A DNA stretch of 64,000 bases from contig JBAXIO010000005.1 in NCBI GenBank assembly GCA_037138335.1, positions 1-64,000 on the forward strand, written 5' to 3'. Source of the stretch: CAIRDP01 sp037138335 (GTDB taxonomy: Bacteria; Bacteroidota; Bacteroidia; Bacteroidales; FEN-979). Shown here one piece after another: positions 1 through 7,903 of the stretch (position 1 is the first letter of the stretch; each line of letters opens with the position of its first letter). A model generated the notes under the pieces. That model saw only the letters and a program-made list of their open reading frames with translations. It was not told the origin of the DNA and did not search any database. A program made the position numbers and the translations under genes.

Positions 1-106
1 CCTTAACCAGGGCAAGAAACTCACTGCTGACCTGAAGGTTAATGTTCATCAGCCTTTCAAAGTAATCATAAAAGGCATATTCCCGGGGTAATAGTCCTCG
101 TAACAT
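1..106 (-). CDS. DUF47/PhoU-like protein, N-terminal fragment
   Basis: An open frame runs from an ATG at 104-106 on the minus strand off the left edge of the window. The 35 visible residues begin MLRGLLPREYAFYDYFERL and resemble the start of DUF47 (PhoU-like) proteins, which usually sit beside PiT phosphate transporters and are thought to regulate phosphate uptake. Only the N-terminus is present, so the family call rests on a short stretch. The gene is divergent from the CCA-adding enzyme, with about 145 bp of AT-rich DNA between them. Confidence 0.5.
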   Translation of the reverse strand, partial: MLRGLLPREYAFYDYFERLMNINLQVSSEFLALVK

Positions 107-229
107 GATAAATTTTGTTAGTAAATATATATTTAAAAGCTGGCTGGCTGTGTGTGCATCCAACCGAATCAAAAGTAAGCAATTAGGCGCAATTGCAGAG
201 TAATTGTTAACATTTTCTTTTAATTTTCT

Positions 230-237
230 TACTTTTG
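230..237 (+). promoter_or_regulatory. -7 promoter box of the CCA-adding enzyme gene
   Basis: TACTTTTG fits the Bacteroidota -7 consensus TAnnTTTG. It lies 15 bp upstream of the ATG at 253 and contains the TTG at 235, so that TTG would be upstream of the transcript start and cannot be the start codon. No good -33 element at normal spacing was seen. Confidence 0.5.
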
Positions 238-252
238 GCGCAGGTTCATATC

Positions 253-1677
253 ATGGCGACTTTCAAACATTTTCTCGATCATCATATTTTTCATGCAGTT
301 TCCGAATCTGCGGATGAACTGCACCTGATGGCCTGCGTTGTGGGCGGTTTTGTGAGGGATTGTTTTTTGGGCCGTGATGCCAAGAATGACATCGACATAG
401 CTGTGGTGGGAAGCGGGATAGATTTTGCCTATGCTGTTGCCTTGAAGCTGAAGCCATCACCTGAAGTTAAATTCTTCAGGAACTTCGGTACTGCCATGAT
501 CCAGTACAGGGATTGGAAGATAGAATTCGTAGGGGCAAGAAAAGAATCGTACCGCAGCGATTCCCGTAAACCCCTGGTGGAGGATGGCAGCCTCGAAGAT
601 GACCAGAACCGAAGGGATTTTACCATCAATGCAATGGCTTTTGACCTGAGAAAAGCACACTTCGGGGAGCTGATAGATCCCTTTAACGGGATGCGGGACC
701 TTGGGGAAAAAATAATCCGCACCCCATTAGATCCTGATATAACGTTTTCTGACGATCCTCTGCGGATGATGAGGGCCATCCGCTTCGCCACCCAGCTTGA
801 TTTTACTATTGAAGCAGGGTGTTATGAAGCGATAGCAAGGAATGCATTCAGGATGGGAATCGTTTCCATGGAAAGGGTGGTTGATGAACTGAATCTGATC
901 ATCCAGGCGGAGAAGCCGTCAAGGGGATTCAGAATGCTTGATGAAACGGGTCTCTTAACGCTTATATTCCCTGAGCTCATCGAGCTTAAAGGGGTTGAGA
1001 CAATTGACGGGAAAGGGCATAAGGACAATTTTTACCATACCCTCGCAGTACTGGACAATGTTGCTTTAACTTCAGGCAACCTCTGGCTCAGATGGTCGGC
1101 CCTGCTGCATGATATAGCCAAACCGGCTACAAAGAAATTCGTCCAGGGCACGGGCTGGACCTTCCATGCCCATGACTTCAAAGGTTCGAAAATGGTTTCA
1201 AAAATTTTCCGCAGGATGAAACTTCCTCTGAATGAGAAAATGAAATTCGTGGAAAAGATGGTCCTCCTGCACCTCAGGCCGATCGTCCTTGCCGAAGATT
1301 CGGTAACCGATTCGGCTGTTAGAAGGCTGCTCTTCGATGCAGGGAACGATGTGGATGAACTGATGCTGCTTTGCGAGGCCGATATCACTTCGAAAAACCA
1401 GGTCAAAGTGAAAAATTTTCTTGAGAACTTTGAGACCGTAAGAAGAAAACTGGTTGAAATCGAAGAGAAGGACAGGTTGAGGAACTGGCAGCCTCCCATC
1501 TCGGGGGAACTCATTATGAGGACTTTCGGGATACCGCCATCGAGGCTGATCGGTGAGATCAAGGAAGTGATAACAGAGGCAATACTTGAAGGCCGTATAC
1601 CCAATGATTACGAAGCTGCATTTCAGTTGATGCTGGATGAGGGTAAAAAACACGGATTGATACCTCTTGATACCTAA
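253..1677 (+). CDS. CCA-adding tRNA nucleotidyltransferase with HD domain
   Basis: Class II nucleotidyltransferase that adds or repairs the 3' CCA of tRNAs in the cytoplasm. The head domain has GGFVRD at residues 31-36 and the metal-binding DID at 47-49, followed by RRDFTINAMA near 122 and DPLRMMRAIRFA near 175, all hallmarks of the poly(A) polymerase/CCA transferase superfamily. A C-terminal HD phosphohydrolase domain follows (HTLAVLDN, LLHDIAKP near 285). At 474 aa it has the usual length of Bacteroidota homologues. The ATG at 253 is chosen over an in-frame TTG at 235 because the latter lies inside the -7 promoter box. A role in CCA repair suits the tRNA in this window, which does not encode its CCA. 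Confidence 0.9.
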   Translation: MATFKHFLDHHIFHAVSESADELHLMACVVGGFVRDCFLGRDAKNDIDIAVVGSGIDFAYAVALKLKPSPEVKFFRNFGTAMIQYRDWKIEFVGARKESYRSDSRKPLVEDGSLEDDQNRRDFTINAMAFDLRKAHFGELIDPFNGMRDLGEKIIRTPLDPDITFSDDPLRMMRAIRFATQLDFTIEAGCYEAIARNAFRMGIVSMERVVDELNLIIQAEKPSRGFRMLDETGLLTLIFPELIELKGVETIDGKGHKDNFYHTLAVLDNVALTSGNLWLRWSALLHDIAKPATKKFVQGTGWTFHAHDFKGSKMVSKIFRRMKLPLNEKMKFVEKMVLLHLRPIVLAEDSVTDSAVRRLLFDAGNDVDELMLLCEADITSKNQVKVKNFLENFETVRRKLVEIEEKDRLRNWQPPISGELIMRTFGIPPSRLIGEIKEVITEAILEGRIPNDYEAAFQLMLDEGKKHGLIPLDT

Positions 1678-1713
1678 GATTTTTATATTTTTACCCCGAA
1701 AAAGAATACCACA

Positions 1714-2511
1714 ATGTTAATTTACCGTTTCCGCGTCGTTGCCAATGAACATGATGATTTTCTTAGGGAGATAGAAATCCAGCCAAACCAGACTTTTATG
1801 GATTTCCACCATCTCCTGGTTGAAACGGCGGAGCTCAGGAACCAAAGTGGTGCTGTCTTTTTTATGACTGATAAAAAAAATAAGATCAGGCATGAGATTA
1901 CGCTTAAAACAACAAAAAAGCAGGTAAGGCGGTTTGATGACGATCTTGGGGAAGTCGTGATTGAAACAGTGACCATGCCTCTCATGAAGGATTCAAAAAT
2001 TAAGAATTACGTCGAGGATCCTCACCAGACGATGAATTACGAATTCCATGGTAAAGAAATTATTACCATGCATATTGAATTGTTTAAGATCCTGCAATCC
2101 GAAACCCTGGTCTCGTACCCGAGGGTTACAAGAAAGACAGGTGAACTGAGAAAGATAGCCGAACTGCCTGTTATGCCGGTCGTCCCTGAACCCACTGATA
2201 TCCCGCCCCCGGTCAGGCCTGTTAAAGTGAAACCCAGCCCTGCCATTCCAAATGTTGCTGAAATCTCAAAGCTGGATGGTATTGAAGAAGATCTCGATGA
2301 GATAAAAAGCATAGATGCCGAGCTGGCCGATATCCTTGAGGAGGAAGCTCCTGAAAAATTCGAAATCGACAGCCAGGTTGCCACTACTGAAGACGGGGAG
2401 GACTCGGGTTATGGTGCCGATGATCAGGTGGAGCATTTGGAAGACTTCGGCGATATGGACCAGATCGATGAAAGGTATTCCAATTACCGGGAAGGCTCGG
2501 ATGACTATTGA
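1714..2511 (+). CDS. PRiA4 ORF-3-like protein with acidic tail
   Basis: A 265-aa cytoplasmic protein whose first ~140 residues (MLIYRFRVVANEHDDFLREI..., TFMDFHHLLVE) resemble the plasmid pRiA4b ORF-3-like fold. A proline-rich linker (~150-175) and a strongly acidic tail (~185-265, many D/E) follow. The family has no established biochemical role. The gene starts 36 bp after the CCA-adding enzyme and its last 11 bp overlap the start of miaA, so the three are probably one operon with a tRNA-modification flavour. A role in tRNA biology is guilt by association only. Confidence 0.65.
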   Translation: MLIYRFRVVANEHDDFLREIEIQPNQTFMDFHHLLVETAELRNQSGAVFFMTDKKNKIRHEITLKTTKKQVRRFDDDLGEVVIETVTMPLMKDSKIKNYVEDPHQTMNYEFHGKEIITMHIELFKILQSETLVSYPRVTRKTGELRKIAELPVMPVVPEPTDIPPPVRPVKVKPSPAIPNVAEISKLDGIEEDLDEIKSIDAELADILEEEAPEKFEIDSQVATTEDGEDSGYGADDQVEHLEDFGDMDQIDERYSNYREGSDDY

Positions 2512-3424
2512 AAAAAAATTGCTGGTTGTTGTTTGCGGCCCTACCGCTTCGGGGAAAACAGCGCTTGCCATAGAGCTTGCTAAAGCCCTGAAGACCGAGA
2601 TCATTTCAGCAGATTCACGACAGTTTTACGAGGATATGAAGATAGGTACAGCCTATCCCACTGAAGACCAGCTTGCCGTAGTTCAACATCATTTCGTTGG
2701 TCATTTGCTGGTAACCGACACCTATAATGTTTCGAAGTTTGAGAAAGATGCCCTCGATCGTCTCGACGTCCTTTTCAACACTTACCCTGTAGTAATAATG
2801 ACCGGAGGTTCGGGCTTGTATATTCATGCTGTTTGCCATGGCATCGATGTTCTTCCCGACCCGGAGCCCCAGCTCAGGACCGAACTGAAGGAGATGCTTG
2901 CTCAGCAAGGTATTGCTGCATTACAGGAAAAGCTCCTGGCATTGGATCCTATCTACCATGGGACGGTCGACCTGAACAATGCTTCACGGCTGATCAGGGC
3001 CCTTGAAGTTTGTATAACAACCGGATTACCCTATTCATCCCTCCGTAACCAGAAATCACATGAACGTCCTTTTAACGTTCTGAAAATCGGGCTGGAACTT
3101 CCCCGCGAAGAATTAAATAAACGAATTGACGCAAGGGTTGACCAGATGCTGGCCGGGGGCTGGCTTGACGAAGCCAGGGACCTGTATAAGTTCCGCGATT
3201 GCAATGCCCTGAATACCTTGGGATATAAGGAAATATTCGAGCATTTTGCCGAAAAGATGAGGTACAGCGAGGCTGTTGAAAAAATAAAAACAAACACCCG
3301 CAGGTATGCCAAGCGGCAGATGACCTGGTTCAGGAAAGACAAGGAAATTCACTGGTTCAGGCCCGATGATGTGCAGGCCATGCTCGACATGATAGTCAGG
3401 GAAATGCCCGATCAGGACGAATGA
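2501..3424 (+). CDS. miaA: tRNA dimethylallyltransferase
   Basis: Transfers a dimethylallyl group from DMAPP to N6 of A37 in tRNAs reading UNN codons. The P-loop GPTASGKT lies at residues 13-20, followed by ISADSRQFYEDMKIGTA (substrate/tRNA-binding DSRQ motif). Further on are the MiaA signatures GGSGLYI and NTLGYKEI, and a C-terminal RRYAKRQMTWFRKD. At 307 aa it is full length. The open frame extends upstream, but the ATG at 2501 gives the correct MiaA N-terminus and overlaps the preceding stop by 11 bp, which implies translational coupling. Its 3' end overlaps the convergent sugar kinase gene by 13 bp. Confidence 0.95.
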   Translation: MTIEKKLLVVVCGPTASGKTALAIELAKALKTEIISADSRQFYEDMKIGTAYPTEDQLAVVQHHFVGHLLVTDTYNVSKFEKDALDRLDVLFNTYPVVIMTGGSGLYIHAVCHGIDVLPDPEPQLRTELKEMLAQQGIAALQEKLLALDPIYHGTVDLNNASRLIRALEVCITTGLPYSSLRNQKSHERPFNVLKIGLELPREELNKRIDARVDQMLAGGWLDEARDLYKFRDCNALNTLGYKEIFEHFAEKMRYSEAVEKIKTNTRRYAKRQMTWFRKDKEIHWFRPDDVQAMLDMIVREMPDQDE

Positions 3425-4251
3425 TATTTCAGCAACCCTTCCATCGGCGCCTTAATAATGGTCCCGATATGGATCCCTTCCTGCGAGGCTGCTTCTTCAA
3501 GGATCTTACTGTAATAATATGCAATTGAACCCGTAAAACTTACGGGCAGGTTCCTGTAGCCTTCATAATGCTTTACCTGGGCGTCAAAGAACGCAAGAAA
3601 CGAATCCCTGACCAGTTTGTTTACATAAGGATGTTCCTGCCTCGGAGCCAGAAAGGCGCTGAAAGATGCAAGAAAACGGTTAGGATAGGGGAGGTTGTAA
3701 AGGGAATTCAGGATGTCTTCAAGAGATAAGCGGTAAATACTGTCGAATTCATTTCTGAGGTCTTCCGGCAACTTCTTCCTGAGATAATCGGCCATCAGGG
3801 TTTTTCCGAGGAATGAACCTGCCCCTTCATCGCCAAACAAATATCCCAGGGAATCAACTTTGGAATAAATTTCTTTCCCGTCGTAATAACAGCAGTTGCA
3901 ACCTGTTCCAAGGATACAGGATATCCCGGCTGTATTGCCGAACAGGGCCCTCGCAGCCCCGAGGATGTCGTGGTAAACGAAAATCACGGCATGATGAAAA
4001 AAACCTGACAGGGCCCCCCTGATCAGTTCGTCATTCTTTTCAGTACTGCATCCCGCCCCGTAAAAATCTATTTCCTTAACATGGTCTGTTACTATGAAGG
4101 GGAGAAGTTCCGCTTTCAGGATTGCATTAACACTATCGGAAGTATGGAAATAAGGGTTAAGCCCCGAAGTGTGAATGGCCGATCTGTATTCCTTCCCTTC
4201 TAGCAGGCTCCAACTGGTTTTAGTGGAGCCGCTGTCGACGATCAATTTCAT
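3412..4251 (-). CDS. BadF/BadG-family ATPase, probable N-acetylglucosamine kinase
   Basis: A 279-aa ASKHA-fold protein starting MKLIVDSGSTKTSWSL, the phosphate-1 motif of the BadF/BadG/BcrA/BcrD family. In Bacteroidota this length class is usually annotated as N-acetylglucosamine kinase-like. A glycine-rich GTGCNCCYYDG (near 117) and GDEGAGSFLG (near 142) match the family's nucleotide-binding loops. It probably phosphorylates an amino sugar recovered from the wall or diet; the substrate is inferred. Its ATG overlaps the stop of the DUF3108 gene (ATGA), so the two are co-translated. Its 3' end runs 13 bp into the convergent miaA. Confidence 0.75.
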   Translation of the reverse strand: MKLIVDSGSTKTSWSLLEGKEYRSAIHTSGLNPYFHTSDSVNAILKAELLPFIVTDHVKEIDFYGAGCSTEKNDELIRGALSGFFHHAVIFVYHDILGAARALFGNTAGISCILGTGCNCCYYDGKEIYSKVDSLGYLFGDEGAGSFLGKTLMADYLRKKLPEDLRNEFDSIYRLSLEDILNSLYNLPYPNRFLASFSAFLAPRQEHPYVNKLVRDSFLAFFDAQVKHYEGYRNLPVSFTGSIAYYYSKILEEAASQEGIHIGTIIKAPMEGLLKYHSS

Positions 4252-5063
4252 AACAATGATTTAAACGGGTTTCGTAAGCCTTTTGCTTCCTTCAGATATG
4301 CCTTTATCGTACCAACCAGGATCTTTGCTTCTATATATATTGGAATATGGTTTTCATCATCGGTAATCCATACCAGCACATCCTCGTCTCCTTTAAAAAT
4401 AGTCCCTTCAACCATCTTTGCCGAAAGTTTTATGCAATGGTACCTTTTCCCGTCATTATTCTCAACAACTTCTTTGGCAAGGGGCCTGATAAAAATATTG
4501 TAAACCTGGTCGTCGATGACAACCGAAACCTGCTTTTTCTGGTACATGGGTATATGGCCCATATCGAGGGTCCTTGTGAAATACACGGCTGCAAGCATGT
4601 CAAATGCGCAGGGCTGGATTGCAACGGTATCAAACCTTACCGGGTTATTATTGCTTTTGGTGGAGGAGTAGATTTTATTCTTTTCATGATCGAAATTCAG
4701 GGTGTTGACCAGGGTGTATCCTCCTTCATAAATATACCTTTTAAAATTAATGGTGTGAAATGTTTCAGGATCGACCCATGTTTCATAATAGTCCCTCACC
4801 TTGAACAATACATCATATGAAGGATAAGTTTTCCCTGAACTCGTGAGGTGCCATACCTGCTTTTCCCCCTTCTTCTCAAGTTTTGCCTTAAATGTGACAA
4901 GGCCTGCATCAACCCAGATAGGCCCCCAGTTATAATGAACGGTATAACTGATATCCTCCCCGTCGCCGAATACCGTGTTCCCCTGGTAGCACTGTGATCT
5001 CGTGAGCGCCGGCAGTAAAATTAAAATGAGGGCGCCGAGCGTTATAAGCATTTTATGAACCAT
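4248..5063 (-). CDS. DUF3108 exported protein
   Basis: A 271-aa protein with an N-terminal signal peptide (VHKMLITLGALILILLPALT, ending near SQC), followed by the beta-rich DUF3108 fold (ISYTVHYNWGPIWVDAGLV). DUF3108 proteins are predicted periplasmic or envelope proteins of unknown function. The open frame extends 27 codons further upstream into the permease gene, but the ATG at 5061-5063 places the signal peptide at the N-terminus and is 12 bp after the permease stop. It overlaps the following kinase gene by 4 bp. Confidence 0.75.
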   Translation of the reverse strand: MVHKMLITLGALILILLPALTRSQCYQGNTVFGDGEDISYTVHYNWGPIWVDAGLVTFKAKLEKKGEKQVWHLTSSGKTYPSYDVLFKVRDYYETWVDPETFHTINFKRYIYEGGYTLVNTLNFDHEKNKIYSSTKSNNNPVRFDTVAIQPCAFDMLAAVYFTRTLDMGHIPMYQKKQVSVVIDDQVYNIFIRPLAKEVVENNDGKRYHCIKLSAKMVEGTIFKGDEDVLVWITDDENHIPIYIEAKILVGTIKAYLKEAKGLRNPFKSLL

Positions 5064-5074
5064 AGTAATATCGC

Positions 5075-6529
5075 TTAGACCGGCTTTTTTTTCCAGAGGA
5101 AATACACCGGTATCCCAAGAAGAACGATGACAAGGCCCGGCCACGTATATTCACGTTTATAAATAAGAAGGATCAGCATGATACTTGTTGCCAGTATAAT
5201 ATATAAGGCGGGGATTATGGGGTACCCAAAGGCCTTGTACGGCCTTTCAGCATCAGGCATTGTTTTTCGGAGGACGAATATTCCTGCAATCGTAAGTACA
5301 TAAAAGATGAGAACGGCAAAGACCACGTAATCGAGCAGCTGCGAGTAGGTCCCTGAGATACAAAGCAGGGATGCCCATACGGCCTGGAAGATCAGCCCGT
5401 TAGCAGGCACTCCTTTTGAATTAAGGGTTCCGACTTTTTTGAAGAATACCCCGTCGGCAGCCATGGCATAATATACACGGGCTCCCGAGAGTATCAGGCC
5501 GTTATTGCATCCGAAAGTGGAGATCATGATGAATAAGGCCATTACCGATGCTGCATAAATCCCGAATACATGGTGTACCGCAGCCGTTGCGAGCCGGTCC
5601 TGGAGAGCATATTGTATCCCTTTGTCCATCACTGTTGCGCCCGTTGGATCCCCTCTTAGCGGCAGCACAACAATATAAACCACGTTGACAAGGATGAAGA
5701 GTACTGTTACAATAAAAGTGCCCAGGAACAGGCTCATCGGGATGTTTTTCTTCGGATTGATCACCTCGGCCGCTGTGAAAGTGACGTTGTTCCAGGCATC
5801 GGAGGAAAACAGGCTTCCGACCTGGGCCATTCCGAGGGCGGCAATAAGCGCCATGCCCGTAAGGGGGATCCATTGTCCGCTTGCATTCTTGACAGCCGGG
5901 TTCCAGAAGACAGCCATATTTTTCGAGATGGAATCGGAATTGGCTGCAAATAAAAAACCTATTAAAATAAAACCGACTACAAGCAGGAACTTACCTGAAG
6001 TAAACACATTCTGAACTTTTTTCCCCTCTTTTATGCCTTGTAAATTAATCCAGGTGAGGATGCAGATCGACAGGATAGCAACGATCTGGACAGGCCCGAA
6101 TTTAAAGTGGTACCTTAAAAATTCGGCATGGTACCATATGACATTTTCTGAAACCCACGGAAAAAGCACCCCGGTGAATTTTGCAAAAGCCATTCCCACC
6201 GCGGCAATGGTCCCGGTTTGAATGACCAGGAATAACGTCCATCCATAAAGGAAGCCGGTGAGCGGATTATAAGCTTTGCGAAGGTATACGTATTGTCCGC
6301 CGGCATGCGGGAACATCCCGGCAAGTTCACCATAGCTCAGGGCTGCAAAAACAGTAAGGAAGCCGGTGATGACCCAGGTCATGATAAGCCAGCCCGGCGA
6401 TCCGACCTGCCTGGCGATATCGGCACCTACAATAAATACCCCGGAGCCAATCATAGACCCCATGACAATGGCAGTGGAGTCAAATAAGTTCAGGCTCTTT
6501 CGAAATGAGGATTCCTCTTTCATACACAT
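5075..6529 (-). CDS. APC-family amino acid permease
   Basis: A 484-aa inner-membrane transporter with about 12 hydrophobic segments. It opens with the APC signature GSMIGSGVFIVGADIARQVG at TM1 and contains YGELAGMFPHAGGQYVYLRKAY at TM2-3, typical of the amino acid-polyamine-organocation superfamily near the LAT/basic amino acid group. The substrate cannot be read from the sequence. Two ATGs six bases apart (6529 and 6523) are possible starts. It heads a minus-strand run with DUF3108 and the sugar kinase and is divergent from the GT4 glycosyltransferase. Confidence 0.85.
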   Translation of the reverse strand: MCMKEESSFRKSLNLFDSTAIVMGSMIGSGVFIVGADIARQVGSPGWLIMTWVITGFLTVFAALSYGELAGMFPHAGGQYVYLRKAYNPLTGFLYGWTLFLVIQTGTIAAVGMAFAKFTGVLFPWVSENVIWYHAEFLRYHFKFGPVQIVAILSICILTWINLQGIKEGKKVQNVFTSGKFLLVVGFILIGFLFAANSDSISKNMAVFWNPAVKNASGQWIPLTGMALIAALGMAQVGSLFSSDAWNNVTFTAAEVINPKKNIPMSLFLGTFIVTVLFILVNVVYIVVLPLRGDPTGATVMDKGIQYALQDRLATAAVHHVFGIYAASVMALFIMISTFGCNNGLILSGARVYYAMAADGVFFKKVGTLNSKGVPANGLIFQAVWASLLCISGTYSQLLDYVVFAVLIFYVLTIAGIFVLRKTMPDAERPYKAFGYPIIPALYIILATSIMLILLIYKREYTWPGLVIVLLGIPVYFLWKKKPV

Positions 6530-6563
6530 CGTTTTCGATTATGCAAGATTAATGAAATTTCTC

Positions 6564-6571
6564 TACATTTG
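6564..6571 (+). promoter_or_regulatory. -7 promoter box of the GT4 gene
   Basis: TACATTTG matches TAnnTTTG and ends 19 bp before the ATG at 6591. A matching -33 element was not obvious. Confidence 0.4.
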
Positions 6572-6590
6572 AAACCATCATACTCCAAAT

Positions 6591-7742
6591 ATGCCAAGGG
6601 TTGTACACATGATCCGGAACTTCCTGCCCCCGATGACATCCTTCGTCAGGAACCAGGTCATGCAGCATATAAGATATGAACCCACTGTGATTTTTACCGG
6701 GAAAAATGAAAGCCCCCTGTATCACGAGATATCCTCGAAATATCCTGCCTGGTCGCCGATCGGCTCTGAAAAAGGACAATGGTTGTGTGATCACCTTTTA
6801 TTGTTTACTGCGGATGACCGTAAGCGGCTGATAAACCGGCTAAGGGAAACCAAGCCCGCCCTGGCCCATATTCATTATGGGGTGGAAGCCGTTCTTTTTG
6901 CGCCTGTGCTTAAAGCGGCCGGCATCCCCGCTCTTGTCTCATTTTACGGCCATGACTGTACAGCCTTCCCCTCACGTGGCTTTGGCATGGGAAAGTACCT
7001 TCTCAGGAGGAATGTGTTCAATAACCCGGCTGTAAAGATAGTCACAGCCATGTCGCCCGACATGGTGAAAGACCTTCTTGCCCTGGGATGCCCCCCCGGG
7101 AAAATAAGGGTGCATTATCATGGTATTGATACCAGCCGCTTCGGCCGGCCTGGGGAGTACAGGGAGGAGGGAGAGGTCACCTTTTTGATGATCAGCATGC
7201 TTGACCCTAAGAAAGGCCATGACGTGCTCATTAAGGCCTTTTCCCGGGCTGTTGCTAAGACTTCCGTGCCCATAAGGCTTCTTATCTATGGAAAAGGCGA
7301 GCTCGAGGATGAAATACTGAAGCAGATATCGGAAACCGGCTCCGACAGGATAAGGTTTATGGGGCCTCTTCAGTTCGGTTCAGGGGAACAGATGTCTGCT
7401 TTGTCTTCTGCGGATGTCTTTGTCCATCCAAGCCGGCAGTCGGCAAGCGGTGAGAAGGAAGGCATACCCGGGGCAATCGTTGAAGCCATGGCCTCGGGGC
7501 TCCCCGTGATAAGCACTCTTCATGCAGGCATCCCCTATGTCATTGAGGATCATAAAACCGGATTGCTGGTCAGGGAAAACAATGTGGAAGAACTGACCCG
7601 GGCTATCGTTCTTCTTGCCGGGGACAGCGCATTAAGAAAACAACTCGGAAAGGCTGCCCGCCAGTTTGCTTCTGAATCCCTTGATCTCAGGAAAAAGGAA
7701 GCCGAACTGGAAAATTTATATGATGAAGTTTCAAGGCAGTAA
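6591..7742 (+). CDS. GT4-family glycosyltransferase
   Basis: A 383-aa GT-B retaining glycosyltransferase. The N-terminal domain is acceptor-side (AHIHYGVEAVLFAPVLK, SFYGHD). The C-terminal nucleotide-sugar domain has the GT4 signatures SMLDPKKGHDVLIKAF, LLIYGKGELED, SADVFVHPS and EGIPGAIVEAMASGLPVIS, the E-x7-E motif. It resembles colanic-acid-type WcaL transferases and probably extends a cell-surface polysaccharide; the sugar is unknown. It stands alone between the divergent permease and a convergent tRNA, not in a polysaccharide cluster. Confidence 0.85.
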   Translation: MPRVVHMIRNFLPPMTSFVRNQVMQHIRYEPTVIFTGKNESPLYHEISSKYPAWSPIGSEKGQWLCDHLLLFTADDRKRLINRLRETKPALAHIHYGVEAVLFAPVLKAAGIPALVSFYGHDCTAFPSRGFGMGKYLLRRNVFNNPAVKIVTAMSPDMVKDLLALGCPPGKIRVHYHGIDTSRFGRPGEYREEGEVTFLMISMLDPKKGHDVLIKAFSRAVAKTSVPIRLLIYGKGELEDEILKQISETGSDRIRFMGPLQFGSGEQMSALSSADVFVHPSRQSASGEKEGIPGAIVEAMASGLPVISTLHAGIPYVIEDHKTGLLVRENNVEELTRAIVLLAGDSALRKQLGKAARQFASESLDLRKKEAELENLYDEVSRQ

Positions 7743-7770
7743 AAAAAAAGCCGCCCAGCTTAAAGGCGGC
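7742..7770 (-). terminator. Rho-independent terminator after tRNA-Met
   Basis: A GCCGCC/GGCGGC stem (7750-7755 with 7765-7770) with a 9-nt loop is followed on the minus strand by a run of eight T (the A-tract at 7742-7749). It ends the tRNA transcript. It may also weakly stop the plus-strand GT4 transcript, whose stop codon abuts it. Confidence 0.8.
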
Positions 7771-7778
7771 CTTTGATG

Positions 7779-7852
7779 TAGCGGGATCGAGAATTGAACT
7801 CGAGACCTCCGGGTTATGAATCCGACGCTCTAACCATCTGAGCTACCCCGCC
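7779..7852 (-). tRNA. tRNA-Met (anticodon CAT)
   Basis: A 74-nt cloverleaf read on the minus strand. The acceptor is GGCGGGG paired with TCCCGCT (two G-T pairs). It has a D-arm with GGTTAGAGC, an anticodon loop TTCATAA (CAT), and a T-arm TCGAG-TTCAATT-CTCGA. The discriminator base is A, and CCA is not encoded. The last anticodon-stem pair appears as A31-C39. CAT could also mark a tRNA-Ile needing lysidine or an initiator; the acceptor starting with a G1-U72 pair argues against the initiator form. It has its own promoter and terminator. Confidence 0.85.
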
Positions 7853-7865
7853 ATTTTTGAGGGTG

Positions 7866-7896
7866 CAAAGGTATAAATTTCAGGTAAAATCCCAAA
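7866..7896 (-). promoter_or_regulatory. Promoter of tRNA-Met
   Basis: On the minus strand, TTTG (7893-7896), a 19-bp spacer and TACCTTTG (7866-7873) form a textbook Bacteroidota -33/-7 promoter 14 bp upstream of the mature tRNA. It lies just past the stop codon of the aldehyde dehydrogenase gene. Confidence 0.75.
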
Positions 7897-7903
7897 GAAA
7901 ATT

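Noticed and set aside
235..1677. TTG at 235 as start of the CCA-adding enzyme
   Set aside because: It lies inside the predicted -7 promoter box; the ATG at 253 fits the family better.
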